Shown here in pieces: positions 1-11,044 of a stretch of DNA of 64,000 bases. Numbering within the stretch: position 1 is the stretch's first letter; each line of letters begins with the position of its first letter. The notes under the pieces were generated by a model, which made no database searches, was not told the DNA's origin, and saw nothing but the letters and a program-made list of their open reading frames with translations. Source of the stretch: Ypsolopha sequella (taxonomy: Eukaryota; Arthropoda; Insecta; Lepidoptera; Ypsolophidae); assembly GCA_934047225.1 (NCBI GenBank), contig OW203985.1, positions 4,357,501 to 4,421,500 of the forward strand, in the 5' to 3' direction. The translations under genes were made by a program, and so were the position numbers.

Positions 1-14
1 ATGGGTAAATCGTA

Positions 15-143
15 ATGGAAGAAGCTGAAGAGGTGTTTCAGGATCGTAGCAAATGGAGATATGTGGTATATGCGTCTCCCTCTGGGAGACAGCCTAAAAA
101 TTTGAATGTATGTATTTTAAACAATTTACGCAAACCAACGTAG
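15..143 (+). pseudogene. RTE-type LINE, ORF2 C-terminal tail (5' part outside the window)
   Basis: The reading frame from 15 encodes an acidic stretch followed by VFQDRSKWRYVV and SPSGRQ, then a stop at 141-143. This resembles the very C-terminus of RTE-clade retrotransposon proteins common in Lepidoptera. A decayed copy of the same tail (aggatcgtagcagatgg) lies at about 58360-58480, which supports a repeat rather than a host gene. The rest of the element would lie upstream of the window. No domain is complete here. Confidence 0.55.
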
Positions 144-420
144 TCCATTGATACCGAAAAGGCCGCCAACCAAAATACCATATCATTAATTTATATTGCA
201 CGTTTTAAATTGTAATTAATTGAAAGTAATTTAATTCTGCAATTCAATACAACGCAATCGGAGACATATGATCTGAAAATGGTGGCTTTCGTAACTGTTA
301 CTATTATTTTTGAATGAGTATTTCTGTAGGTAGTAGATATTTTTGAAATAAATGTTTTTTTGTTATAATATGAAATACCACCACTGTAATATACCTATAA
401 CCCGAACCAATAAAGAACAG
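144..420. other. AT-rich intergenic stretch
   Basis: No coding signal, RNA gene or repeat was recognised here. Confidence 0.4.
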
Positions 421-548
421 TTTTATAAATGGCAGCCTTAGAGCAACGCGGACCTGCCTTAGGTCCGCGTTGCTCTAAGATGGCAGCCGAAGTATGATTT
501 TTGTCAAAATTCTGACAGAACTCTATACTTCGGCTGCCATTTATAAAA
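421..548. repeat. Nested palindromic (foldback) element
   Basis: Outer arms 421-437 and 532-548 are perfect 17-bp inverted repeats. Inside are two further hairpins: 438-455 with 461-478 (18 bp, 5-nt loop) and 480-495 with 525-540 (16 bp, containing a small tgtca/tgaca pair). The left outer arm can pair with either of two partners. This looks like one foldback MITE inserted into, or recombined with, another. The reading frame crossing it on the minus strand is an artefact. Confidence 0.75.
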
Positions 549-559
549 AAAGTGTTCAT

Positions 560-1179
560 TGTTACACAGGATATACCAGAGACTTTACTTATCAATCCAG
601 GCACACTTTGTCTTAGTATTTTTTAAATTCTTTTAAGAGTATAGCATACCCTCGCAAAAATGTGACTTCCCGTCCAACAAAAAAGAGTCAATGGCAAAGA
701 ATTTATTAGCTATTAATAGAAGCGATTATTGGTTAGCTCATTGACCTATTTGTCTTCGACTGGTAATACTAATAATCAAGCAGCGAAACAATACAATGGA
801 GTATTCTTAGCTTATATTTATGAAATATTTTATGGGCAAAAATACTTGGATTTAAGTAGATTCACTTCATATTCGTATTATTACAATATTTTATGAAACA
901 ATAATCAAGTCGATCTCGTAATCATGTTCTTCTAAGGAATACCTGAAAATCAAAAATATACTAGGGTTCGATTTTTTTTTTAGACTGATGTCACAATGTC
1001 TTAAGAGCATTGTTGGTAAAACGGAAATTCACTCTTTTTTCGGGTTAATTACTCGTAAATAGCAATAATTTACTGTAAACTTCTGTTAACACCGCATTAA
1101 AAATATCTAAGTATTGTAAGTAAAATAAAAAAATATGTTTTTTATAAAATTACAAGCTTATTTTGAACTCGTGTTATTG
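560..1179. other. AT-rich intergenic stretch
   Basis: Nothing recognisable: no long frame, RNA or repeat structure was seen. Confidence 0.4.
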
Positions 1180-1320
1180 AGATTCAAATTCAAATTAAAA
1201 TTCACTATTCATTTTGTAAAATAAGTTCACATAATACACTTTATACAAGTCAAATTTTACATTATAAAAATATATTTTATAAAATAAAGAACGTACACTA
1301 AACCTAAATTTTACGGGTAG
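1180..1320 (-). repeat. LINE 3'-tail repeat, diverged copy
   Basis: The stretch around 1205-1255 (ttcattttgtaaaataag, then a match to the reverse of ttgacttgtgaaacgtgta) resembles the AT-rich tails that end the copies at 26150-26340, 27560-27710 and 37830-37990. It is a weak, short match read by eye. Confidence 0.4.
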
Positions 1321-3220
1321 ACTCAATTTTCACATTAAACTATGAACTAACAATGGATCGTGGATAGCTAAAAAACAAACGTGGACATCGGAAAGATACT
1401 GTTAGTGATCGAATTAGAAACATTAATTTAATTCATGTTTTTCACTAAAATTTACAAACAAAACGACGCAAAAACAAAATTTTGGCCACGTTCATGATAT
1501 TTTTTATGTACCAGTTTTATATCAACGTTTTTTAATATATTTTTATATGAAACTAATCATATTTATAAACATAGATTATGTTTATTTTGCGAAATCTATA
1601 GCTTATTAGAGCACTCGATTACAAACTAGAAATTGAATATTGTGTTTGTTTCTGATTGATCTTTTCTAGTTTTTAATGCACTCTAGTAATACTTATAAAC
1701 ATAATATATTAAATCTTATAAACATGAAATTAAAAAAAATCTTAAAAACATGTGTCATTAGTTTGTAAAAAAACATTTTAAAACTGCTCTATCACCGCGC
1801 GCGCGAGCTGAAAAGTCGTCGTGTCTCTGTCTACGCCCTACATGCGAGAGTGAGCAGGCGTTTTTTATCGACAATGCTCTCAATACAATTTTTATTATTC
1901 GTTCCTATAATAAAAGACAAATCAAATGCATTTTTTTCAATATAAACAGAGTTCTAATTTCTTCAAAGGAAGCCTCGAATTTCTGGCATTGTTCATGTTC
2001 TAGGCTCAGGTCCAGGTCATAATTTAATCTGTTGGATTTTCATAATCATTAAAACAACCGTAAAACTATAGATCGCAGTCCAGCATAGCTGGCATAGATT
2101 AAACTAATAGAGAGGTTTCTCTCGACAAAGCGCTTGACCAATGGAAACGCAGGACAACTTAAGTTTGTCGAGACGGTCGATGATAACGTGATATGGCTTT
2201 TCTTTTAAGCTAGCTATGCAGATCGTGCACTGACATTTAGTTCAATTATTAAAGGTCAGTGACTCATCTGACGGATTAAGAGGAGGCTTTGGCTAATTTA
2301 CTATTTCGTAGTTCAGCTCTCGTTTTAATCCTCTAAAAACTACAAAGCTCTATATTCTAATGTTAAAGTTTGGTACATGATGTATGATAGATGTTCGATG
2401 AACGAAATATGTTACTTCAAAAAAAACGGCATGTAATAAACCAGGCAGCTAAGTACCTGTATTTTCTGATAGCTAAAAAAAATATAAGTGGATACCAAAA
2501 TTAATAGGTTGGCATCTAATTTAGAGCTCAATTTTAGTTACATTTTAATGCCGTTGCAGGGATCTTTTAAATAAAGGCGATATAAAGTAATTATTTTGGC
2601 AAATGAGTTTATAATAATATAGAGGAGTCCATTTTTAAGAAGACCATTTTTATTGAAAAGAGGCCATCTGTCAATTTCAAATCGAAGTTCTTTTAAAATA
2701 TTTAGGCAGAAAAAATGTAAAATTTGTGTCAAAAGCAACTTCACATGAGCTCTTTTTTAATGGTAACAAAAAGATCCATAAAAATACTGCTACTCTTTGT
2801 ATTTTAGAAGACTTTATTTTTAAAAGAATTTCGAATAGAAGTGCATAGGAAAATATGTTTCCTTTAGAGCTTCAAGCGCTTTTATGGGAAGACCCGCCTC
2901 AGCCGCTATAGCTCGCAGGGTTGTGTGTGCTTTGTTACAGCGGGCAAGGGTTGCCCTCTCCACACCTCCGGCTTTTTATATACACTCTAGTTGCAGTAAC
3001 CACAAGACTGTGTGGAGTAAGGTGCACTAATTCTGTTTTGGAAAAGATTTGAAGATTTGGCCTATTTTAGCTAAGAGGGGTGCGCTCCGTCACATCTATT
3101 GTTGACTTTTGTTTGTTGAGGAAAATAATAAAATCATTCTGACCACTGCGTTAAACGGAACATCACCCCATTTTGGCATTTAACAAAGACACGTGACATG
3201 GCGCGAGCGATGTTCGGTTG
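1321..3220. other. AT-rich intergenic stretch
   Basis: About 1.9 kb without a convincing gene. Short frames here (for example 2538-2744 minus) have low-complexity composition. A small GC island (cgcgcgcgcgagctg) lies near 1797. Confidence 0.4.
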
Positions 3221-3223
3221 TAA

Positions 3224-3520
3224 TTGGCTGGCTGCGAGCCCTACGCGGGCTCCGCGGGGAAGAACAATTTTCACGTTGCCAGCCGTTTTCATAAACAAAA
3301 CATGTCAAATAATAAAATAAAAAAATCCTTACTCTGGTTACCCGCTTTTATAATTAATGCTACTTACAATACCCAAAATAACCATTCATGGAAACAAACA
3401 GTCAATAAAAAAAATTCAAGTGATATATCGTCCGTGGAAAGTTCCACGTTACCCCAAGCGGTAAGAAATGCAGTGCGAGAGGGACGGAATCGGGGAAAAT
3501 TGACAATAAGTAGGTTTTAA
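3224..3520 (-). repeat. Repeat fragment sharing the gaatccgtccctctcgcact motif
   Basis: The stretch 3474-3496 is the reverse complement of a motif also at about 38969 and 47397, where longer homologous repeat copies lie. The 98-codon plus-strand frame over this stretch is therefore most simply repeat-derived. No protein family was recognised in it. Confidence 0.4.
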
Positions 3521-3608
3521 ATTAATACAAAACTAACTAAAATAGCAATGGAAATTTCCGTAACCAGTTATTAAGGTATTGTTAAAACCCATCTAAATAA
3601 ATATTTTT

Positions 3609-3699
3609 GAAGTCTGTATGATATCCTGATTTGTCAGAATATCAAAAAAGGTGTAAATGTAGACCTGATTTCATTGATTTATTTCTATAGAGTGAAATT
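3609..3699 (+). repeat. 91-bp direct repeat, copy 1
   Basis: gaagtctgtatgatatc... through agtgaaatt matches 10094-10184 with only three visible substitutions. The two copies flank the LINE and the candidate exon. It is probably an interspersed element present twice. Confidence 0.7.
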
Positions 3700-3962
3700 A
3701 TACAATACAAAATTGAAGAAAGTAGCTATGAAAGACAAGGCTTTTTAGCCTCGATTGTAATTACAAGCAAGGAAAAAAAACCAAAACAAGACCAGGCAGT
3801 ATGGGCTTAAGCTCTTAGCCTTTTCCATAAAGGAAAAAAAAAGAAAAGCGCGGGAAGCTTCGATCCAGGCGGAGGGAAAAATTGAAAGTCCTCAAGTTTT
3901 AATCGATTATATTTGCTAATTCGCGATATTTGAGTGTTTTTCAGCATTCATGAGGTTCCAAA

Positions 3963-5108
3963 ATGGGTAAGAAACCACGTCGTAAAAAAGCTAAACGGCG
4001 ACAGGACGACGATGATGGAGTGCCGTCGTTGGAGTCCAGTACCACCGATTCTGACCAGGAAGAGCGGGAACAGGAGGAGCCCGAGGCGATGGTGTCTGAA
4101 AAAGAGCCAGGGCGAAACCTCAAAAATGAAGAGAAAGATAAGTACGAAATATATAAGACTAAAGAATATACGAGGCGTTACCCAGAAAATGGCGGTAATT
4201 TTGAATACATAGTATTCATACAAAGTAAAGACGAGCGTCCACTTGGTGATCGCGACTTGATAACTTTGGGCAGTACAATAAAAAGACACAGTAATGGTGT
4301 TAAACAATTAAAACGACTAAACAGATACAAGATAGGGGTTATTTTCGACAAACCTAGTTTGGCAAATGAACTACTATCTAATACCAAGTTTCTAAATGAC
4401 AATAAACTAAGCGCATCAATCCCAGCAGCTGCATGTGAAGTAACCGGAATTTTAAAATTTGTCCCTACTCATATGGGAAATAAGAAAATCTTTAAGTCAA
4501 TATCCACCAGCTCAAAAGTAGTGCAAGTAAAAAGATTCATGAAAAGAATAAAGACCGACAATGGTACAAAATTTGAACGAACACAAACGGTTGCAATTAC
4601 ATTTTCAACTCCAGAATTGCCCGTAAGTGTAGACCTCAACTCATGGTATTTCAAAGTTCATACATACATACCACCAGTTAAACAATGTCTGCGTTGTCTA
4701 CGATATGGTCATATTGCAAAATTTTGCAAGAACAGTGAACGGTGCTCAGTTTGCTCAGAACAACACAGTTTTAAAAATTGTACAAATTCAAAAGAAGTTA
4801 AGTGTGCAAATTGTAATGGGGCACATTTTGCTATATCAAGGGAATGTCCAGAAAAAATTAAAAGAATAAAAGAGAATACTGCTAAATATGAGAAATCTAC
4901 ATACGCTGACCTATTTAACCAAAAAGCCTTTCCATCTTTACCTACCACACCCCAACAACAGTTTCAAAATTTATTAAAATCTGACAGTTTCATGAAACTT
5001 CTCATACAATCAATTATAAAAATAGTTTCTATTCATAAATCTGGCGAACCTATGGGTACTCAAAATATTAAAGATGTTCTTCAAAATACCTTCAGTAATA
5101 CAACTTAA
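3963..5108 (+). CDS. LINE ORF1 protein (Gag-like, zinc knuckles)
   Basis: This 381-residue protein is the nucleic-acid-binding, RNP-forming partner of ORF2. The N-terminus is very basic (MGKKPRRKKAKRR), followed by an acidic, Glu-rich segment. The middle (residues about 60-240) fits the RRM-like domain region of LINE Gag proteins. Three zinc knuckles follow at residues about 242-297: CX2CX4HX4C (CLRCLRYGHIAKFC), CX2CX3HX4C (CSVCSEQHSFKNC) and a third CX2C...H...C (CANCNGAH). The start at 3963 is preceded by 'ccaaa' and opens the longest frame. The frame is uninterrupted. It ends 12 nt before ORF2, in the same frame (both start at multiples of three). Confidence 0.85.
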   Translation: MGKKPRRKKAKRRQDDDDGVPSLESSTTDSDQEEREQEEPEAMVSEKEPGRNLKNEEKDKYEIYKTKEYTRRYPENGGNFEYIVFIQSKDERPLGDRDLITLGSTIKRHSNGVKQLKRLNRYKIGVIFDKPSLANELLSNTKFLNDNKLSASIPAAACEVTGILKFVPTHMGNKKIFKSISTSSKVVQVKRFMKRIKTDNGTKFERTQTVAITFSTPELPVSVDLNSWYFKVHTYIPPVKQCLRCLRYGHIAKFCKNSERCSVCSEQHSFKNCTNSKEVKCANCNGAHFAISRECPEKIKRIKENTAKYEKSTYADLFNQKAFPSLPTTPQQQFQNLLKSDSFMKLLIQSIIKIVSIHKSGEPMGTQNIKDVLQNTFSNTT

Positions 5109-5120
5109 TTTTATTAAATT

Positions 5121-8100
5121 ATGGATCAGCTCAACATAATACAATGGAATGCACAAAGTTTATCAGCTAATAAGTTTCTTTTAACCCAGTTTTTATATGA
5201 AAACAATATACATATTGCAATCATTTGTGAAACGTGGCTACAGCCAGAAAATAAATTTAGTATTAAGGGTTACACTATTGAACGAATTGACATTGGCAGC
5301 AAACATAATGGTGTTGCTATATTAATTCACAATAGTTTACATTTTACAAAAATTTCTTCATTTCTTAATGATTCAATTCAAAATTTAGTTATAAGGCTAG
5401 TCTTGAACGATGTACAGTTAACTATTGTAAGTTTATAGTGTCCTAAATACACACCACTGGGGTCTCCAAACTTTTCTAAAGTTAAATTACAAAGTCTTTT
5501 CCGTAATTTAGCTAAACCAATATTTATAGCAGGAGACATGAATGCTTATCATTCAGCTTGGGGATGTGAAGACACAGATGCTAGAGGCCGTGACATCCTG
5601 GAGTGTATAGACGACAACAATCTTGTATTATTGAATGATGGACAGATGACCACAGTCGGCTCTAATATCTGGAAACAAAATGCACTTGATCTAACTATTG
5701 TTTCTCCATCTATAGCTTTGCAAAGTGAATGGACTGTCTATGACGATCCTTTAGGTAGTTATCATTTTCCCATCCTAACCAAAATTAATATTAACACACA
5801 AATAAATTCTTTTTCTACTCCTAAACCATATTTTATAAATTATCTCAAAGTAGATTGGAAAGCATATTGTGAACATGCCAATCAAACACTTTGTCATTAC
5901 AATTTTGATGTACAAAATCCTCTTAACTCTTACAAACAACTTTGCGATTTATTATTATTAGCAGCACAAAAGGCAGTGATGGGAAAATCAACCACACCCG
6001 TTGTAGATACACACAAAACTTCAAAACGTAAAAGACAACTTCCATGGTGGAATGCCAATTGCTCAGAAGCTGTACAAAAATCTAAAAATGCTTATAAAAC
6101 ATTTAGACAGAATCCTACACAGTTAAATTACATAGAATTTAAAAGGTTACGGGCTTTAAAAAAAATGATAATCAAGAAAGTAAGAAATGAGAGCTGGCTG
6201 AATTTATGTGAATCATTCAATAGAACAACCCCTTTATCTATAATCTGGAAGAATATTAGGAAGTTTAATAAAACTTATAGTTGTTCCAATAGTAACTTCA
6301 ACAATAAATTAGTTGAACCTTTTCTTAACAAATATACTCCTGACACTGTTCAGCAGCAGAACAAATTTTGCGACCTACCTAAAGATAACAATCAACACTA
6401 TCTAACAGATCCATTTACATTTCAGGAATTTAAATCAGCTATTGAATCTCGGAAAGATACTGCTTTTGGTTTAGATGGAATGCCATACAAATTAATAAAA
6501 CACTTGAATGAATCTTGTAAACTTATAGTTTTGAATGTATTTAACCAACTTTGGTCTCAATCACTCATTCCTGAAACATGGAAGTCAGATTGTTTGATTC
6601 CGGTATTAAAATCTGGGAAAAATAAAACTGATCCTGATTCTTATCGCCCAATAGCTTTAACCTCTTGCATGGGAAAACTTTTTGAGCAACTGTTAAAACA
6701 ACGTTTAGAGTTTTACATAGAAAAGAACAATCTTTTACCTAATAATCAGTTTGGTTTCCGACGTGGTCGATCAGCTAGAGAAAGTTTAAATCATCTGTAT
6801 CTTGACATTTTCAACTCCTTACAGAAGAAACAGTATCTTATATGTGTCTTTTTTGGCATTGTTGGTGCATTTAACAATGTTAATATAGACACTTTATCTG
6901 CAGAACTTCTTGCACTTCAAATACCTGAAAAAATTGTAAAATGGATATGTAACTTCTTATGGGGCAGGGAAGTATTTGTAAAACATAATGACAAATTATT
7001 TGGACCAAGAATATCATACAAAGGAGTTTGTCAAGGTGGAATTATTAGTCCATTACTATTTATTTTGTACATACATAAATTAAATTCTGTTCTTGGTTCA
7101 AACGTAAGCAATTTGCAGTTTGCTGACGATTTAGCAGTTTATTGCTCTGGACATAATGTTGGTAATGTTAGTTTTATGCTAAATGCTGCACTTGAAAAAT
7201 TACATTCTTATTTTCAATATTTAAATTTAGAGATTAATTTTGATAAAACTAAAGTGGTTGTCTTCAATAAAGGAAGAACATTCAATAATGTAAATATTTG
7301 CTACAATAACTCCCCTATTCCTGTATCATCGGCTGTCAAGTTTTTGGGTGTAATTTTTACTGGTAATTTATCATGGGTTAAATACCTGGAATGCATAACT
7401 GGAAAAGCTAATCGAGCTTTTAACATTTTAAAATGTCTAGCTAAGACTTATTGGGGAGCTGATCCAAAAATATTATTAATGTTGTACAAATCTTTGGTTC
7501 GTAGCCATCTTGAATACGCTTACTTCTGTTTAGCATCAAATTATGCTCATATCAAAAAACTTGATACCTTACAAAATAAAAATCTTCGACTCATTTGCGG
7601 AGCCATGAAAACTACACCAGTCAATTCTTTGCAAATAGAATGCAACACTCCTCCCATTTTGATAAGATTTAATTACTTAAAATATAAGTTCATTTTGAAA
7701 CTGTATACTCTCAAGCATCATCCTCTTATTAAAAAAATTATTCATTATCATAGCACATTAAGTGCTTCCTCAAATGACCCTTTTATTCTTCAAGGCTTTT
7801 CACATGATTACTATCAGCAATACAAGATATATCAAACAGACTTTCAATGGCAATGTTATACTGATTCTTACCAAAGTAAGTTTTGTGATATGAAAATCAT
7901 TATTAAAAACGATTTGCAAAATAAGCAAGAGGTTTATGAACTTTTATCTGAATGGAACGATTATCGTCATGTTTATACAGATGGATCAAAAAACAACAAC
8001 ACAGTTTCAATGGCCATATATGACATAACCAAGCAAATTGGTCATGGAAGAAAATTACCTAATTCCTTGAGTATTTTCACAGCAGAAGCTTTGGGCATAT

Positions 8101-8876
8101 TAACTGCACTACAATATGTAGAAAGGTACTTGAATGAATCTTATTACTGGGTGATTGTTACAGACAACATGAGCGTCTTGAAAGCGTTACAACATAATCA
8201 CTTCAATACTAATACTAACCCATATATATATGAAATAAGAAACCTCTGGAATTCTTTAGCTCACAAAAACGTCAATATTGTTTTTATCTGGACTCCAGCA
8301 CACATTGGAGTTACAGGAAATGAAAAAGCAGATTATTTAGCAAAAACGATTTCTTCTATCCAAAATAACCTAACTGTCGATAATGACATTACACAGAATA
8401 TTGCTATTCCATATTCCGATTTGGTTACAATAATGAGGAAAAAAATGTTGGACGAGTGGCACGCAATTTATCATGTAACCCTGGCTCAAAAAGGCTCATG
8501 GTTCGCTCAAATTAATAATAATGAAGTTGGAAGAACTCCTTGGTTTAAGAATGCAAAGTCTAGAAGTCGCAAGTTTTACTCCATCATTTGTAGACTTCGT
8601 TTTGGACACTGTCGCTTCAACGCCCATTTACACCGTTTGCGGATAACTAATTCACCCAAATGCACTCAATGCTCTGAAGACTCTGATCAAACGCTGAATC
8701 ATATATTTTTTGAATGTCCTGCTTTTGCAATCCCTAGGATATTATTAATTGACAATTTTTTAAAGATTTATGAAAAGCCTGAAAATATCCCGCGTGACTT
8801 GAAGACAATTTTAAAAAATTCTGCGACATATTTCCCTATTTTTGAATTCATTTGCGCTACTATGACGGACATCTAA
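5121..8876 (+). pseudogene. LINE ORF2: endonuclease / reverse transcriptase / RNase H, inactivated
   Basis: The 1252-codon frame is broken by one TAG at 5436-5438, with the same frame continuing to 8876. The endonuclease shows IIQWNAQSL, ICETW and GDMNAYHSAWG, but the usual SDH motif reads S-Tyr-H (Tyr codon 5760-5762). The reverse transcriptase has SYRPIALTSCMGKLFE and the FADD box (7119-7130). Box A, which normally supplies the first catalytic Asp, reads FFGIVGAF with Gly at 6855-6857. RNase H follows with YTDGS (7974-7988), TAEALGIL, TDNMSVL and TPAHIGVTGNEKADYLAK. The C-terminus has a CX2C...HX4C finger (CTQC...HIFFEC). The rest of the frame is open, so the copy died fairly recently or was mobilised in trans. 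Confidence 0.88.
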
Positions 8877-9185
8877 AGAAGAACAAATACATCTGATAAA
8901 TATGTGACACACATTGTGTGTGATTGATTTAATACTGGATACGACAAAATACTGGATACGACAATGAGGCTTTAAGCCTACCTACTGGATGAGACCTCAA
9001 CATAGGACTTGAATTATTAATAAAATATCGTATCAGACAAGGCTTTTGCCTAATATAATAAACATATTGAAGAGAATAAAACACCAAAGAAAAGGCTATC
9101 ATGGTCTCTTAGATACCTTTGCCTGTCCAAAAATGGGACAAATTGAGGAAAAAAAAAAAATGACAAAAAAAAAAACAAAACAAGA

Positions 9186-9508
9186 AAAAATCCAAAAATA
9201 CGACGCGCGCGCGTTTGCTTGCCGCCATTATTTTCGCAAAAGTTAGGATAAGATTTTTATTCTGAGGGATATAGGTAGGTAATACCTAATCATTTCCATA
9301 AAATGGACATCGCTAATATAAATAAAGTTGCAAGCAGGAAGCGAACAATCGTAGGAGCTGAGAAACTTTGTGAGAGAGTTTCGCGTGAAGCTACTAAAAT
9401 TATAAAATTGAAGATAATTTTCCTTTAAAGGTTTTGTCTTAGAATATTTTTTGTTTATTTAATTAATAAAATATTTACTTGTACTTAAGCATACATAATA
9501 CTTTGTAT
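9186..9508. other. Unassigned AT-rich stretch
   Basis: No gene or repeat was recognised between the LINE 3' end and the palindromic repeat. Confidence 0.35.
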
Positions 9509-9711
9509 AATAGTACATTACGATACGAGAGCGATGAAACGTTTTCTGACGAGTGTGAGTTTGCGGCACGAGCCGAAGGCGAGTGCTGCAATCACACGAG
9601 TCGAGAAAAAGTTTCTCGCACGAGTTTCGTATAATTTTTTATAGCACAAGTGCGGAAAATGCCGACTTTACCGTGCGTAAAGTGGTCATTTTACGCACGG
9701 TGTGCTATAAA
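9509..9711 (+). repeat. Palindromic interspersed repeat, copy 1
   Basis: Bases 9509-9644 are identical to 59302-59437. The unit is an imperfect palindrome: tacgatacgagagcgatgaa pairs loosely with the reverse of its right part (ctcgcacgagtttcgta), with cacgagccgaaggcgagtg at the centre. Copy 1 continues into a second hairpin (accgtgcgtaaa...ttttacgcacggt, about 9679-9711). Most likely a foldback MITE. Confidence 0.7.
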
Positions 9712-9796
9712 CTTTATTATGACCATCCGGTTTTACTGTACCTACTTTCCCACTTTTATCAAGACAAGTAATTAAAAATTCTGCATTTATTTGCAG

Positions 9797-9969
9797 GTTG
9801 GCCAAGACACAGCCTATTGGGACCTCAAAGAAAAGAAGCAGCAACTGGAGAACAATCATGAAAAACTTCAGCAGAAGTTTGATGAAATGGTCGATGTTCA
9901 GATGCAACATGAAGCCATCTCCGGCCAATATCAAGATGAGCTGCGTTTGAGGCCTGAAACGTTGAACAA
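9797..9969 (+). CDS. Candidate internal exon of a host gene (coiled-coil protein)
   Basis: An open frame preceded by a good splice acceptor (tgcatttatttgcag, ending at 9796) encodes VGQDTAYWDLKEKKQQLENN and continues as a charged, heptad-like helix to RPETLNK. A possible donor follows at 9970 (caa|gttcgt; weak). Composition and codon use look like genuine coding sequence, unlike the surrounding AT-rich DNA, and no repeat covers it. No specific protein was recognised. Downstream of the donor the frame loses coding character, as expected for intron. Other exons of this gene were not found in the window. Alternative: a retrocopied or captured fragment. Confidence 0.55.
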
Positions 9970-10093
9970 GTTCGTATCTTATGCCTTATGGAGCGTTCAT
10001 AAACCACGTGGTTTCAATTTGTCCTCTTTTGAAACTCTTTCTCCCCTCATGTAACCTACCGTGGCTTTGCCTGGACCCCCTCCCGGTCGGACC

Positions 10094-10184
10094 GAAGTCT
10101 GTATGATATCCCGATTTATCAGAATATCAAAAAAGGTGTAAAAGTAGACCTGATTTCATTGATTTATTTCTATAGAGTGAAATT
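10094..10184 (+). repeat. 91-bp direct repeat, copy 2
   Basis: Counterpart of 3609-3699 in the same orientation, about 97% identical by eye. It starts abruptly after GC-rich sequence (cccggtcggacc) and ends at agtgaaatt, after which the two copies diverge. Confidence 0.7.
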
Positions 10185-10930
10185 CCTCCAATCGAGATTC
10201 TGATAATCCAGAATCTAGGAAAATGTCCCAAAATTGTTATAATATATATGTTAACTTAGGACTTGGTTTAAACTGCAGATAAATAACTTCAAAAAGTGTC
10301 GATTTTGACGATAAACCCCCTTAAAGTCACCCGGCTTACAATATTAGATGCCAAATCATAATTTTTATTAGCCAACCTATAATTTAAATTTGCTTGCATA
10401 ATTTTTTCGTTACTTTGATTTCGCTGCCATTTTTTGAATATTATGGTAGTGAATTTTTGTAGACAACATTTTACTTTATTATATGCCTAATAAAAGTAAC
10501 TGTTTTATACGTTAGCTGCCTGAAAAATAATAAGCCAAAGAAAACATTATCTAGTAACAAGCCAAGGAAAACAATATCTAGTAATAAGGATGCATCCTTA
10601 TTTCTTTAAAAAGAATCTAGTTGTTCAGAAAACCTTATGAAAATAGGTAATTTAGGAGATTATTATGATGATAAAAAATGTTGTCATATTTTTTTACCTG
10701 CCTATTGTTAATAGCGGGTTGATTTTTCATCTTAGGGATTCATATGTAAAATATTGATTTCTTTTATTTCGTTTCAATCTAGTTATGAGATAGTTTTGAA
10801 TTTATTGGGCAACGCAACGCAACCAACGCAGCATAACGATCTCCTTTTCTCGCATGGTTAATGTCCAAGTTTATGTCACTTTTATACTAACTGGGAAAAA
10901 AAATATGATTTCCTAGGTAAAGTATGTTTA
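10185..10930. other. AT-rich intergenic stretch
   Basis: A short near-duplication (aaacattatctagtaacaagcc / aaacaatatctagtaataagg) lies at about 10545-10590. Nothing else was recognised. Confidence 0.35.
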
Positions 10931-10932
10931 TT

Positions 10933-11044
10933 GGAAAAATTGTACGCGTCAAAAGTAAACGATACGTTAATCTCGCATACAATCTTTATCGCTTGACGCA
11001 ATCACTGCGTTTCACGGCCTTTGACCGATTTTCCAGCTGCCCTA
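10933..11044 (+). repeat. MITE copy related to 15374-15523
   Basis: Shares gtacgcgtcaaaag, aacgatac, caatctttatcgcttga and the right terminus (ttttccagctgccc) with 15374-15523. The left inverted repeat has decayed. Confidence 0.6.

Larger units (their letters stand above)
3780..9185 (+). mobile_element. Near full-length non-LTR retrotransposon with RNase H (I/LOA-like group)
   Basis: The element has a 5' leader, ORF1 with three zinc knuckles (3963-5108), then 12 nt later ORF2 (5121-8876) with apurinic-type endonuclease, reverse transcriptase, RNase H and a C-terminal CCHC. A 3' region of about 300 bp ends in A-rich runs near 9150-9200. The 5' edge (about 3700-3850) and 3' edge are approximate because no target duplication was found. 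The order EN-RT-RNase H with a CCHC ORF1 fits the I superfamily; the exact clade was not resolved. The copy is inactive: one in-frame stop and two altered catalytic positions. Confidence 0.85.
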
